From Sphingobacteriales bacterium (GTDB taxonomy: Bacteria; Bacteroidota; Bacteroidia; Chitinophagales; UBA2359): a stretch of DNA of 64,000 bases. A program made the translations under genes and the position numbers. Position 1 is the stretch's first letter. Each line of letters opens with the position of its first letter. The stretch spans positions 1 to 64,000 of the forward strand of contig JADJTE010000031.1 in assembly GCA_016711295.1 (NCBI GenBank), in the 5' to 3' direction. Below, one piece after another: positions 38,308 to 47,271 of this stretch. The notes beneath the pieces are model-generated. The model saw nothing but the letters and a program-made list of their open reading frames with translations, ran no database searches and was not told the DNA's origin.

Positions 38308-39602
38308 TCAGGCTCTAAGTGCCCACTTTGCAATTTCCTTGAAGCTTACTTTTTTGCCATAGAGTAGAATACCCGTGCGGTATATTTTGGCGGCTATCCA
38401 TATCGTGACCAAGGCACCTCCTACCAGCAGCAGCATAGACAACAGCAGTTCGTACCAAGGCACCCCAAGGGCAATGCGAAAGGGCATGATGATGGGCGAA
38501 CTAAGCGGCACAAACGATGCCCACCAAGCAATAGGTGTGGCGGGATTTTCGATAGCAGCACTGAGGATAAATACCGATATGATGACGGGTAGCGATACAG
38601 GCAGTGTAAGTGTTTGGTTGTCGCTCTCGTCGTCGATGGCTGCGCCAAGGCGGCAAACAGCGCGGCATATAGGACATAGCCCACGATAAAATAAAAAATA
38701 AACGCGGGCAATAGCGTTGCCCAAGGTATATTGCCTACTTGCTCGCTGATGCTCTGGACAATGCCCATGGTCTGCTCCAAATCGGCATTGCTGGCGGCAC
38801 TCGAAACGGGCATAGATGAGCTTTTGCCCGCCAACAGACCCGCGCCCAACACGCCAATAGTCATGTTGAGCAATAGACTAAATACTATCCAAATGAGGGT
38901 TTGGGTCAGCCCTACTGCTCCTATGCCCAATATCTTGCCCAACATAAGTTGGAACGGCGAAACAGACGATAAAATAACCTCTACAATGCGGCTCGTCTTT
39001 TCTTCGGCTACGCCTCGCATGACCATCATGCCATAAATAAAAATGACTAAATACATCAGCATACCCATAATAAACCCGATAGCAGTAGCCAAGTCGGTAC
39101 CACCCTTGTCGGCACTTAGGGTTTCGTGCAGCGATATATCTATCTTGTCTAATTGCTGAAAGGTCTGGCGGCTAAGTCCTGCTTGTTCGAGGCGCAATTG
39201 CTTGATTTCGTCTACTATTTCACGCTCTATATGGGCTTTGGCAGTCATGCCCAAGGGCTGCTCCGAGATATACACAAAGCCATTAGGGTTTTGCAAATCA
39301 ATGGCGGGAATATAGAGTATGCCGTCGAAATTTTGCTCGCGGTAGGTTTTTTTGAGCGTTGCCGTATCGCCCATAGATTGGATAAAATGTAGGTCTTGCT
39401 GGTCTTTGAACGCGCTTAGAAATAGGCGGCTATCATCTTTGACCGCGATGCGCAGCGACGAATTGCTGTATAACAAGATGACCACTTGCACCGCCAACAA
39501 CAGTATAATACCCAAAGGTATTAATAGCGTGGTGATGATAAAGGTACGCTTGCGCACACGTGTGAGGTATTCGCGCAAAAAAACGAGCCAAGTTTTATAC
39601 AT
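38308..39602 (-). CDS. ABC-2 type transporter permease (NatB-like) (one frameshift)
   Basis: N-terminal RKRTFIITTLLIPLGIILLL membrane segment, then a large extracytoplasmic domain (residues about 50-185: FDGILYIPAIDLQNPNGFVY), then membrane helices: IGFIMGMLMYLVIFIYGMMV, MRGVAEEKTSRIVEVILSSV (the conserved ABC-2 coupling segment), LTQTLIWIVFSLLLNMTIG, AFIFYFIVGYVLYAALFAAL. A frameshift near 38640 leads to LPVIISVFILSAAIENPATP and the last helices, stop at 38308. Total about 430 residues. It would export a drug, ion or lipid with an ABC ATPase, but no ATPase gene is adjacent (the upstream gene is a lipoprotein). Confidence 0.85.
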
Positions 39603-39713
39603 ATACAGTAGGTTTGCTTAGAAATATACTAAGCAGAAAAATTATAAGGTATTGGCGAAGTAATGCGATATTGGCTACGCATTGGGGCATAAAGTCGAAA
39701 GATGTCGATATTA

Positions 39714-40502
39714 TTACTCTTCTTCGGGTTCGGGGTGGGTAAAGTACCAATTTTGGAAAGTACTTAACTCCGTAGCAGTATTTACGGTTCGTTCGCAATT
39801 ATATATCGTATCTAAGGGCGTAATAACGGTATAGGGCAAAAATATCTGCTCAAGGGTATTCTCAGCAGTAGATTCGGCTTCTAATTGCAATTCTTTTTTT
39901 CGCAATTCGCGCACATCAAATGTTTGGAGTGGCATATAGCGCACGGGCAAACCCGTTTCGGCAATAGCAGAGGCATCAATAGTCGGGAAATTGAGTAGAG
40001 TCACCGCCCAATCGCTGCGCATACCCGTTTCCCAATACCAACTATTCTGCGTACACTCAAAATCGCCCGATACTTTGGCATTCAGTTGGGCATCGTTATA
40101 GCTATACGTACCCGTAACGTTATAAGTGCTATTGCCTTGTATATCTAACCAATACGTAATTTTTATATTATAAATACGTGTTTGGTCAATCTGATTTTCT
40201 GTTTTGATAATAACGGCATTGAGTACGGTATCGGCAAGTGTTTCGTCTCGCGATAGATTGTTGATGCGAATGCCGCCTATGCCCGCCGTATCGCAGGCAG
40301 TACTGCTAAATACAGTGCTGGTTTCGGTTTTGTGGTCGCTTTCTAAGGTATAGGTTTGCAATTCCCATAGGCGGCTGATGCGGTCGTCGCGGGTTACAAG
40401 GCTAAGCCAAGGGTCGTCTTCGCCGCGTTTGAGGCAGCCACTCCACAAGCATAAAGCAAGGGCAAGCAAACAGAACAGTTGTATAGTGCGAAAATAGGGC
40501 AT
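39714..40502 (-). CDS. Hypothetical lipoprotein
   Basis: The start at 40502 (MPYFRTIQLFCLLALALCLW-SGC) gives a proper lipoprotein signal with Cys in SGC. An upstream in-frame ATG at 40667 is rejected because that extension is only MITE copy E translated (PYPKPHTQNPIPK). The mature 240 residues are beta-rich (VSGDFECTQNSWYWETGMRS, YKVTGTYSYNDA-like pattern) and end with an acidic EPEEE tail. Domain similarity to lipocalin-like Bacteroidota lipoproteins is possible but not demonstrated. It precedes the ABC-2 permease on the same strand by 111 bases. Confidence 0.7.
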   Translation of the reverse strand: MPYFRTIQLFCLLALALCLWSGCLKRGEDDPWLSLVTRDDRISRLWELQTYTLESDHKTETSTVFSSTACDTAGIGGIRINNLSRDETLADTVLNAVIIKTENQIDQTRIYNIKITYWLDIQGNSTYNVTGTYSYNDAQLNAKVSGDFECTQNSWYWETGMRSDWAVTLLNFPTIDASAIAETGLPVRYMPLQTFDVRELRKKELQLEAESTAENTLEQIFLPYTVITPLDTIYNCERTVNTATELSTFQNWYFTHPEPEEE

Positions 40503-40580
40503 ATTATTAAATAGGAATTTGGAGGTGTTAGATAGATACGTGGCGACACAGTTCGTTGTGTCGGGTATCAAAGAAACGTG

Positions 40581-40736
40581 GTAACTATTTAGGGTATAGG
40601 GTTTTGGGTATGGGGTTTTGGGTATGGGGTTTTGGGTATGGGGTTTTGGGTATGGGGTAATGAGCAATACTTATCTAATAATGCCTGAGACATCGCTGCA
40701 TATTCCATTAGTTCCCCTACAAGGCTAAATAGTTAC
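40581..40736 (+). repeat. MITE-like repeat, copy E, with 8-bp target duplication and internal 14-bp repeats
   Basis: 156 bp. GTAACTATTTAG (40581-40592) and CTAAATAGTTAC (40725-40736) are perfect. The element is flanked by GAAACGTG on both sides (40573-40580 and 40737-40744). The G-rich arm is expanded to four units of 14 bp (gggtatggggtttt, first unit with one change) plus a partial unit. Confidence 0.92.
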
Positions 40737-40773
40737 GAAACGTGCTACAAAAGTAAGCAGATAATCGTTTTGT

Positions 40774-40805
40774 TTTGCCAAATACTCGATAAAATCGTAC
40801 TTTTG
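40774..40805 (+). promoter_or_regulatory. Bacteroidota-type promoter of pepT
   Basis: TTTG at 40774-40777 and TACTTTTG at 40798-40805 with exactly 20 bases between, 41 bases before the pepT start codon and 38 bases after MITE copy E. Confidence 0.7.
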
Positions 40806-40846
40806 CGGTTTCTAAACGCATATTCCCTTTCTTAATTGCCTCTACT

Positions 40847-42097
40847 ATGCCCTACCAATACACCGTTGCCGACCGATTTTGTCGTTATGTGCAAATAGAC
40901 ACCCAATCCGACCCTTTATCGGATAGCTACCCCACGACCGAGAAACAAAAAAACTTGGGCAAGCTACTTGTAGCCGAGCTATTAGCAATGGGCATCGCCG
41001 ATGCTCATTTAGACGAATGGGGCTATGTATATGCTACTTTGCCTGCTAATAGCCATAAAAATGTACCTGTTATTTGCTTCTGCTCGCACATGGACACCTC
41101 GCCCGATTGTAGTGGTATGGGTGTAAAACCGCTTATACACCTCAACTACGACGGAAGCGACCTCGTATTGCCCGACGACCCCACGCAAATTATTCGCTTT
41201 GCCGAACACCCCGCCCTTGCCCAACAAATAGGCAACGACATAATAACTGCCAGCGGAACAACCCTCTTGGGGGCAGACAACAAAGCGGGCGTAGCCGAAA
41301 TTATGGACGCAATAGCCTATCTTCTCGCCCACCCCGACCTACGGCACGGCACGGTCAAAATATTGTTTACGCCCGACGAAGAAGTGGGAAAAGGCACCGC
41401 TAATGTCGATTTACAAAAATTGGGTGCACAATTTGCCTATACAATAGATGGCGAAACCTTGGGCACCATAGAAGACGAAACGTTTTCTGCCGACGCTATG
41501 CGCGTTGTTATACAAGGCGTGAGCATACACCCTGGATTTGCAAAAGGAAAAATGGAAAATGCCATTAAAATAGCCGCCGACATCGTAGCGCAATTGCCCA
41601 AAAATAGCCTATCGCCCGAAACGACAGAAGGACGCGAGGGTTTTGTGCACCCTACCCGCATAGCAGGCACGCTCGAAAGTGCAGAGATTGATTTTATCGT
41701 GCGCGATTTTACCGAATCGGGCTTGGCACAACACGAAACTAAAATCCGCCAAATAGTGCAAAACGCAATTGCGCATTTCTCCACCTAGACAGCGGAATGC
41801 ATCCTAACGCCGTAATACCGCAATTTTAAACAAATCCTCGACCAATACCCGCAAATAGTCGATTATGCCGAAGAAGCCATACGGCGTGCAGGCGTTACTC
41901 CTCTGCTCAATGCCATACGAGGCGGCACCGACGGGTCGCGATTGTCGTATATGGGCTTGCCCTGCCCCAATATTTTTGCGGGCGAACACGCATTTCACTC
42001 CAAATTAGAATGGGTATCGGTGCAGGATATGCAAAAAGCAGTCGATACTATCGTACATCTTTGCCAAATTTGGGAAGAAAAAAGCGAAGGAGCATAA
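40847..42097 (+). CDS. pepT: Peptidase T (tripeptidase, M20B) (indels near 41.8 kb)
   Basis: The start MPYQYTVADRFCRYVQIDTQ is characteristic, followed by SDSYPTTEKQKNL. Zinc ligands and catalytic residues of M20B: His in CFCSHMDTSPDCSG, Asp in TLLGADNKAGVAEIMDAIAY, Glu pair in ILFTPDEEVGKGTANVD, Asp in YTIDGETLGTIEDETFSAD. After residue 313 the frame breaks (41784-41830), and YRNFKQILDQYPQIVDYAEE, GGTDGSRLSYMGLPCPNIFA and the last zinc ligand His in GEHAFHSKLEW complete the enzyme to the stop at 42097. Total about 415 residues. It is a cytoplasmic zinc aminotripeptidase. It has its own promoter (40774-40805) and is monocistronic. Confidence 0.93.
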
Positions 42098-42160
42098 AAT
42101 GTAGCAGATAAGGCAAAGCGACGGACTAAAAAAACGTAACTCCTTGCCTGATTTTTTAAT

Positions 42161-42229
42161 ATAGCCCACGATTTAAACCGCGTGGGCTATGGAAATATTC
42201 CATTTACCCCAAACCGTTTTAAGGGTTTA
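42161..42229. repeat. REP-like double hairpin R3
   Basis: ATAGCCCACG / CGTGGGCTAT (10-bp stem, 42161-42170 with 42181-42190) followed by GGAAATATTCCATTTACC and a second hairpin AAACCgttttaaGGGTTT (42211-42228). Confidence 0.75.
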
Positions 42230-42282
42230 TCTAATGGTCGGCGTTTTGTAAATTTCGGTCATAAATTTTGGTCAATGCTGCT

Positions 42283-42340
42283 TTGTAGCAAGGGCGCAAG
42301 CAAGATGCGCACCTCACTTTTTTCTACGCAAAATTAGAAA
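42283..42340. repeat. 58-bp direct repeat, left copy
   Basis: From ttgtagcaagggcgcaag to ctacgcaaaattagaaa; the second copy at 42469-42526 differs by one base. The intervening 128 bp contain two related GCCCCGTA(A/G) segments. No coding potential. Confidence 0.85.
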
Positions 42341-42468
42341 CCACTAATAGAAAGACCGACAATAACCGTTTTTTAAGCCCCGTAATGGGCGACATCCTAA
42401 TAGAAAATAAAGACGGTATAGCAACAAAAGCCCCGTAGGGGTGATATACTAAGGGTCTGTGTTATAAA

Positions 42469-42526
42469 TTGTAGCAAGGGCGCAAGCAAGATGCGCACCT
42501 TACTTTTTTCTACGCAAAATTAGAAA
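42469..42526. repeat. 58-bp direct repeat, right copy
   Basis: Second copy of 42283-42340 with one mismatch (ccttac instead of cctcac). It ends about 10 bases before the start of MITE copy G. Confidence 0.85.
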
Positions 42527-42600
42527 ATCAAATCAGTAGTTACTTTTGGTCGAATATGCAACGAGGTCGGGCATTATTGGATAGACATAGCTCATCTTGA

Positions 42601-43715
42601 ATTAAAGTAGTAAATGCGACATTCTGTGGCGCAATAATAATCACATTTTTCAATACCAAGAGCGCGAAAAAAGACGCGCCCTTTGGTACTGACGGAATAA
42701 ATGCTTATTATTGCCCTCGTCTCAAAAAAACAAAATATGTTGCATCTAACCTTATCGCAAAGATATGAAATAAAGCCTGACAGTAGCTCAAAAGTCCGCA
42801 ACTTTTATCGCGCACTATTTAAATATACATCGTAGCACGGTTTATCGTGAATTGGAGCGTAATAGTGCAGGCAAGCGATACGAGGCAGCCGAGGCAGACC
42901 GTCGCGCTGCAACTCGTTGCCGCTGGCGTAGTCGCCCTCGCAAGCGCAGTGCGGCGATGGAGCAACAGATTGTGCAGTATCTTCGTGATGGTCTTAGCCC
43001 TGAGCAGATAGCGGGTCGGTGTCGCTTAGAGGGCATAGATATGATTAGCGCAACATCTATTTATAAATATATTTATGATGATAGAAAAAAAGGGGGGAGC
43101 TATACAAATACTTGCCCCGACAACATCCTAAACAACGCAAAAGAGTAAAACAAAATACTGATAATGAGGCAATTACAGATAAAATAAATATTAGCCAACG
43201 CCCTGAAATTGTAGCACAACGAAGCAGAATAGGAGATGTGGAGGGCGATACTATTATCGGCAAACAACACAAACAAGCTATTGTCACCTTAGTAGAAAGA
43301 AAAACAGGCTTCCTGTTAATGAAGAAAGTAGAAACTAAAAAAGCAGAAATCGTCAGAAATGCGATTGTCGACCTAATAAAGAATAACACTATCAATATGC
43401 CCATTTTAACCATTACTTTGACAATGGTACTGAATTTGCCCAACATAAACAGATGAGCGAAGACCTAAATGCTGCTATTTATTTTGCCAACCCTTATCAC
43501 TCATGGGAAAGAGGTACTAATGAAAACACGAATGGATTAGTCAGGAGGTTTTTCCCAAAGGGAACAGATTTTGATACTATTTCAGAGGAACAAATTAGTG
43601 AAGCACAACAAAAAATAAACAACAGACCAAGAAAAAGACTCGGATTCTTATCGCCTATCGAAGCGATTAACTTGCACCAAAGCCAACTAAACAATGTCGC
43701 ATTTACTACTTGAAT
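42601..43715 (+). mobile_element. IS30-family insertion sequence
   Basis: About 1.1 kb with 23-bp inverted ends: attaaagtagtaaatgcgac-att (42601-42623) and its reverse complement (43693-43715) with one mismatch. It encodes an IS30 transposase whose stop codon lies inside the right end. The element sits inside MITE copy G. The 14-mers TAGACATAGCTCAT (left) and TAGGCATGGCACAT (right) outside the ends match at 11 of 14 positions. Confidence 0.88.
42737..43713 (+). CDS. IS30-family transposase (frameshifted)
   Basis: The ATG at 42737 gives MLHLTLSQRYEIK, the start of the IS30 N-terminal helix-turn-helix; after a frameshift come NIHRSTVYRELERNSAGKRY and IVQYLRDGLSPEQIAGRCRL. The DDE catalytic core follows: first Asp in RIGDVEGDTIIGKQHKQAIV, ERKTGFLLMKKVETKKAE, second Asp in TFDNGTEFAQHK (needs a frame change near 43410) and the Glu in YHSWERGTNENTNGLVRRFF. 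The protein ends PRKRLGFLSPIEAI to the stop at 43711-43713. Joined length is about 325 residues, normal for IS30. Frame changes near 42800, 43100 and 43410 may be sequence errors. Confidence 0.88.
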
Positions 43716-43760
43716 CTAGGCATGGCACATACCCAAAACCCTATACCCTAAATAGTTAGC

Positions 43761-44180
43761 CTTAAAAAATCATAAAAATAAATTGTTAATTTAATAAATA
43801 AATTTTACATGATTATGACAATATTGCCCGATGCAGTCTGATGTCTCCTTGGGTATTATTGGCATACGATTCGCACCGCAAAGTGATTGTCTATACGCCC
43901 TAAGTCCTATTAAGCCCATACCAGTAAAAATAAAAGCCTTGTGCAAGTATCGCCCTCAAAAAATGAGTTCCAAAAATGGCTTGCTTGGCGCGTCATTATT
44001 ATGTAATCAAGCATAAAAATGTTTGGAGCGTTGGCACGTACAATAATTTGAAAATTCTGTGACAAAAAATAAATTATTTGAGTAAAAAAAACTAAAAAAA
44101 TCCGACAAGCCGCCTTACCTTTGCTACTTATAACCCTTACATAGACATTACCCTATTATTTAACAATCATTACCAACCCA
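43761..44180. other. Intergenic region upstream of fabD
   Basis: AT-rich. A TACCTTTG at 44116-44123 fits the -7 box, 58 bases before fabD, but no TTG is found about 20 bases upstream. A 61-codon open stretch at 43831 has no recognisable features and is not called. Confidence 0.4.
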
Positions 44181-45056
44181 ATGAAGGCTTACATTTTTTC
44201 GGGGCAAGGTGCGCAATTCATTGGCATGGGCAAGGAATTGTGCCAAAAGTCGAGTGTGGCTAAGGAATACTTTGACCTCGCCGACCGCATTTTAGATTTC
44301 GACCTCAGCCGCATCATGACTTCAGGTACCGAAGAGGAACTGAAACAAACACGCATCACGCAGCCCGCTGTTTTTGTCTATTCTGTCGTCAAAGCACGTA
44401 TCGCACGCGACTTTAAACCCGCTATGGTAGCAGGGCATTCTTTGGGCGAATTTTCTGCCCTCGCCGCTACCCGCGCTCTATCATTTGCTGACGCACTGCG
44501 CTTGGTGTACCAAAGAGCCATGGCAATGCAAGCCGCCTGTGAAACCCAGCCGGGCACTATGGCTGCCGTGTTGGGCTTAGAAGACACCAGCCTCGTCGAA
44601 ATCATCTGCCAATCGATAGAAGCTACCGTCGTACCCGCCAATTATAACTGCCCCGGACAATTGGTCATATCGGGCAGCCGCGAGGGTATAGCCCAAGCTA
44701 CCGAACGCCTCAAAGAAGCAGGCGCAAGGCGCGTATTGCCCCTCAACGTAGGCGGCGCATTTCACTCGCCACTGATGCTACCCGCCCAAGAACAATTGGC
44801 GAAAGCTATCCGCCAAACGACCTTCAAAACCCCCATCTGCCCGATTTATCAAAACGTCAATTCCCGACCCGAACAAGACCCCGAAATTATCAAAGAAAAC
44901 CTAATTGCTCAACTGACCGCTCCCGTCCAATGGATACAAACCATCGAAAATATGGTCAATGACGGTGCTATACAATTTGTCGAAGTAGGACCAAAATCAG
45001 TATTGAGCGCGTTTGTCAAAAAAATCAATAGTCGCGTGTCTGCCATAGAATTATAA
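44181..45056 (+). CDS. fabD: Malonyl-CoA:ACP transacylase FabD
   Basis: Intact 291-residue protein of normal length. The start MKAYIFSGQGAQFIGMGKEL includes the oxyanion-hole Gln motif GQGAQ. The nucleophile Ser88 is in VAGHSLGEFSALAATRAL. A conserved Arg is in LVYQRAMAMQ. The catalytic His195 is in NVGGAFHSPLMLPAQEQL. The C-terminal FVEVGPKSVLSAFVKKI is the family ending. It transfers malonyl groups from CoA to acyl carrier protein for fatty-acid synthesis in the cytoplasm. It is followed within about 40 bases by the BatC-like gene on the same strand. Confidence 0.96.
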   Translation: MKAYIFSGQGAQFIGMGKELCQKSSVAKEYFDLADRILDFDLSRIMTSGTEEELKQTRITQPAVFVYSVVKARIARDFKPAMVAGHSLGEFSALAATRALSFADALRLVYQRAMAMQAACETQPGTMAAVLGLEDTSLVEIICQSIEATVVPANYNCPGQLVISGSREGIAQATERLKEAGARRVLPLNVGGAFHSPLMLPAQEQLAKAIRQTTFKTPICPIYQNVNSRPEQDPEIIKENLIAQLTAPVQWIQTIENMVNDGAIQFVEVGPKSVLSAFVKKINSRVSAIEL

Positions 45057-45098
45057 TTGGGTGTCTCTGTTTCGCGTTCAACGAGAATAAAAAAATAT

Positions 45099-45995
45099 AT
45101 GTATCTACCTGCCTATCCAGACAAATCTTTTACCTACTCGGCTGCGTATGGCTCGGCGCAAATATCGCCTCTGCCCAAAGCGATGCCGCCCAAATACGCA
45201 AAGGAAACGAAGCCTATCGACAAGGCGATTATGACATTGCCCGACAATATTATGAACGTGCCGCCAATGGACAATTGGCGGCACAAGCCTTTTATAATAG
45301 CGGCAACGCACACTACGAACAACAACAATACGCCGAAGCCGCACAAGCACACGCACAAGCCGCACAAAACTTGCCCAACGCACCACAACGCGCCAACGCT
45401 TACTATAACCAAGGCAATGCACTATTGAAAGCGAGAAAAATAGAGGAAAGTATCGCCGCCTACAAAAATGCCCTGCGCCAAAACCCCAACGATGCTGACG
45501 CTAAATATAATCTGGCTTACGCCCAAAAATTGAAACAACAACAACAAAATAAAGACCAAAACCAAAACCAGCAACAGCAAGGGCAAAATCAAGACCAAAA
45601 CCAACAACAGCAGCAGCAAGGGCAAAATCAAGGGCAAAATCAAGGGCAAAACCAAAACCAACAACAGCAAGGGCAAAACCAAAATCAAGACCAAAACCAA
45701 CAACAACAGCAAGGGCAAAACCAAAACCAAACCAACAACAGCAAGGGCAAAACCAAAATCAAGACCAAAACCAAAACCAACAACAGCAAGGGCAAACCAA
45801 AATCAAGAAGGGCAAGGCGAACCCAAGGGCGATAACAATGCCACAATGCCCAATGGTACTATCCACCGCATGACCAAACAAGAGGCTGCACGCTTGTTAG
45901 AAGCCATGCGCCTCGAAGAATTGAAAGTACAGCAGCGCGTCCGAAAAAGCCAAGCACAAGGCAAAGCTCAAAACAGAGGCGGGAAAGATTGGTAA
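45099..45995 (+). CDS. BatC-like TPR protein with Q/N-rich low-complexity segment (frameshifted)
   Basis: The apparent start MYLP (45099) leads after an early frameshift into a signal segment IFYLLGCVWLGANIASAQ. TPR units follow: IRKGNEAYRQGDYDIARQYY, AFYNSGNAHYEQQQYAEAAQ, AYYNQGNALLKARKIEESIA and NALRQNPNDADAKYNLAYAQ. A 200-bp stretch (45535-45800) encodes almost only Q, N, D and G. After a frameshift near 45735 the protein ends MTKQEAARLLEAMRLEELKV and NRGGKDW-stop (45993-45995). TPR plus Q-rich segment plus a terminal KDW is typical of Bacteroidota BatC (aerotolerance operon) proteins. Other Bat genes are not adjacent; the moxR-DUF58 pair is 34 kb away. Role in envelope stress is from family knowledge. 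Confidence 0.7.
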
Positions 45996-46064
45996 TGGTA
46001 TATTTAGTAAGTGCCGCTCTCTCGTCGAGCGCAGAAATACATCTGAAAAAGTTATAGCATCAAA

Positions 46065-47125
46065 ATGCCTTTATCCTATACTTGGCGTTGCCCCTCAAAT
46101 ATTGCATTGGTCAAATATTGGGGCAAATATGGCGAGCAATTTCCGCGCAATGCCTCGGTAAGTTTTACCTTGGGCAATGCCTATACCGAAACAACCCTAT
46201 CATGTTTGCCCTTGACCACCAGACCTATACCGGGCGAGGTTGCTATGTCGTTTCGTTTCGAGGGGGCAAATTAATACGGCATTTGCCGCCAAAATTCAGG
46301 CTTACCTGAACAAAATGGCAACTTTTCTGCCATTCCTGCTACAACATACTTGGCATATCGAAACGTGCAATTCGTTTCCACATTCATCGGGCATCGCTTC
46401 GTCGGCTTCGGCTATGGGTGCTTTGGCACTATGCTTATGTTCAGTCGCACGGGCACAATACGGTTACTTTCCCGAAGATGCCGATTTTTGGACTACCGCC
46501 TCCAAATTAGCCCGCTTAGGGTCGGGTAGTGCTTGCCGCTCCATATATGGTCAGGCAGCGGTATGGGGCACCTGCCGCTTGGCAAATAGCAGCAACGAAT
46601 ACGCCTTGCCTTTTGGCGACTACCTACACCCCAGCGTGCGCCACTATCGCGACACGATACTCATCGTCAGCCGTGCCGAAAAATCGGTATCGAGCCGTGC
46701 GGGACACGCGCTTATGGAGGGAAATCCTACGCACCTATTCGCTATGCCCAAGCCGCCCAACACTTAGACGATATGTTGTATGCCCTCGAAAGTGGCGATT
46801 TTGACCGCATTATCGCCATTGCCGAAGCCGAAGCCCTCGCCCTCCATGCCTTGATGATGACCTCCGTGCCTTCGTATATGCTCATGCGCCCTGCAACATT
46901 GCATATCATCGAAAAATACGGCAATTCCGCACCGATACCCAATTGCCCGTCTGTTTTACGCTTGATGCCGGACCTAATGTGCATGTGCTTTATCCAAAAC
47001 AAGCCGAAGCCGCCATACAACCCTTTATCAATAGCGAATTGCTGCCCTTGTGCGAAAACGACTATCACATAAGCGACCAAGCCTCCGATGGACCGTATAG
47101 CCCCGTAGCGAATAGCGTATTTTAG
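46065..47125 (+). CDS. mvaD: Diphosphomevalonate decarboxylase (frameshifted)
   Basis: Start MPLSYTWRCPSNIALVKYWG with the KYWGK substrate-binding motif, then NASVSFTL. After a frame change near 46260: SFPHSSGIASSASAMGALAL (the GHMP phosphate-binding loop variant of this enzyme) and KLARLGSGSACRSIYGQAAV. After another near 46740: DFDRIIAIAEAEALALHALM. After a third near 46930: FTLDAGPNVHVLYP and YSPVANSVF-stop (47123-47125). Joined length is about 353 residues. The enzyme converts mevalonate diphosphate to isopentenyl diphosphate with ATP, indicating the mevalonate pathway in this organism. It lies 69 bases after the BatC-like gene. Confidence 0.88.
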
Positions 47126-47271
47126 GCTTAATTTTTAGTAATTCAGAACCTCGTGCACACGCGATATTTTACCCCATTGGGTAGATAACGATTTGCTCTA
47201 CATCTATTGGGCTGTGGGGCAACCATTAGCAGCTAATTGTCGTACTTTGAAATACCTAAACCTTTTAAGCC

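Larger units (their letters stand above)
42536..43759 (-). repeat. MITE-like repeat, copy G, split by the IS30 element
   Basis: The left part 42536-42594 (GAATATGCAACGAGGTCGG, GCATTATTGGATAGACATAG) and the right part 43716-43759 (CATACCCAAAACCCTATACC, CTAAATAGTTAG) are the two halves of one reverse-oriented MITE. Removing the IS restores the order seen in the other copies. Confidence 0.75.

Noticed and set aside
39714..40667. Longer N-terminus for the lipoprotein gene
   Set aside because: The extra 55 codons are a translation of MITE copy E and its flank; the lipoprotein signal starts at 40502.
43831..44016. 61-codon open frame upstream of fabD
   Set aside because: Low-complexity AT-rich context, no promoter or recognisable motif.
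44116..44123. TACCTTTG as fabD promoter
   Set aside because: A good -7 box, but no TTG within 16-23 bases upstream, so it is not called as a complete promoter.
45422..45730. Leucine/valine-rich reverse-strand frame
   Set aside because: It is only the complement of the Q/N-rich repeat stretch of the BatC-like gene.
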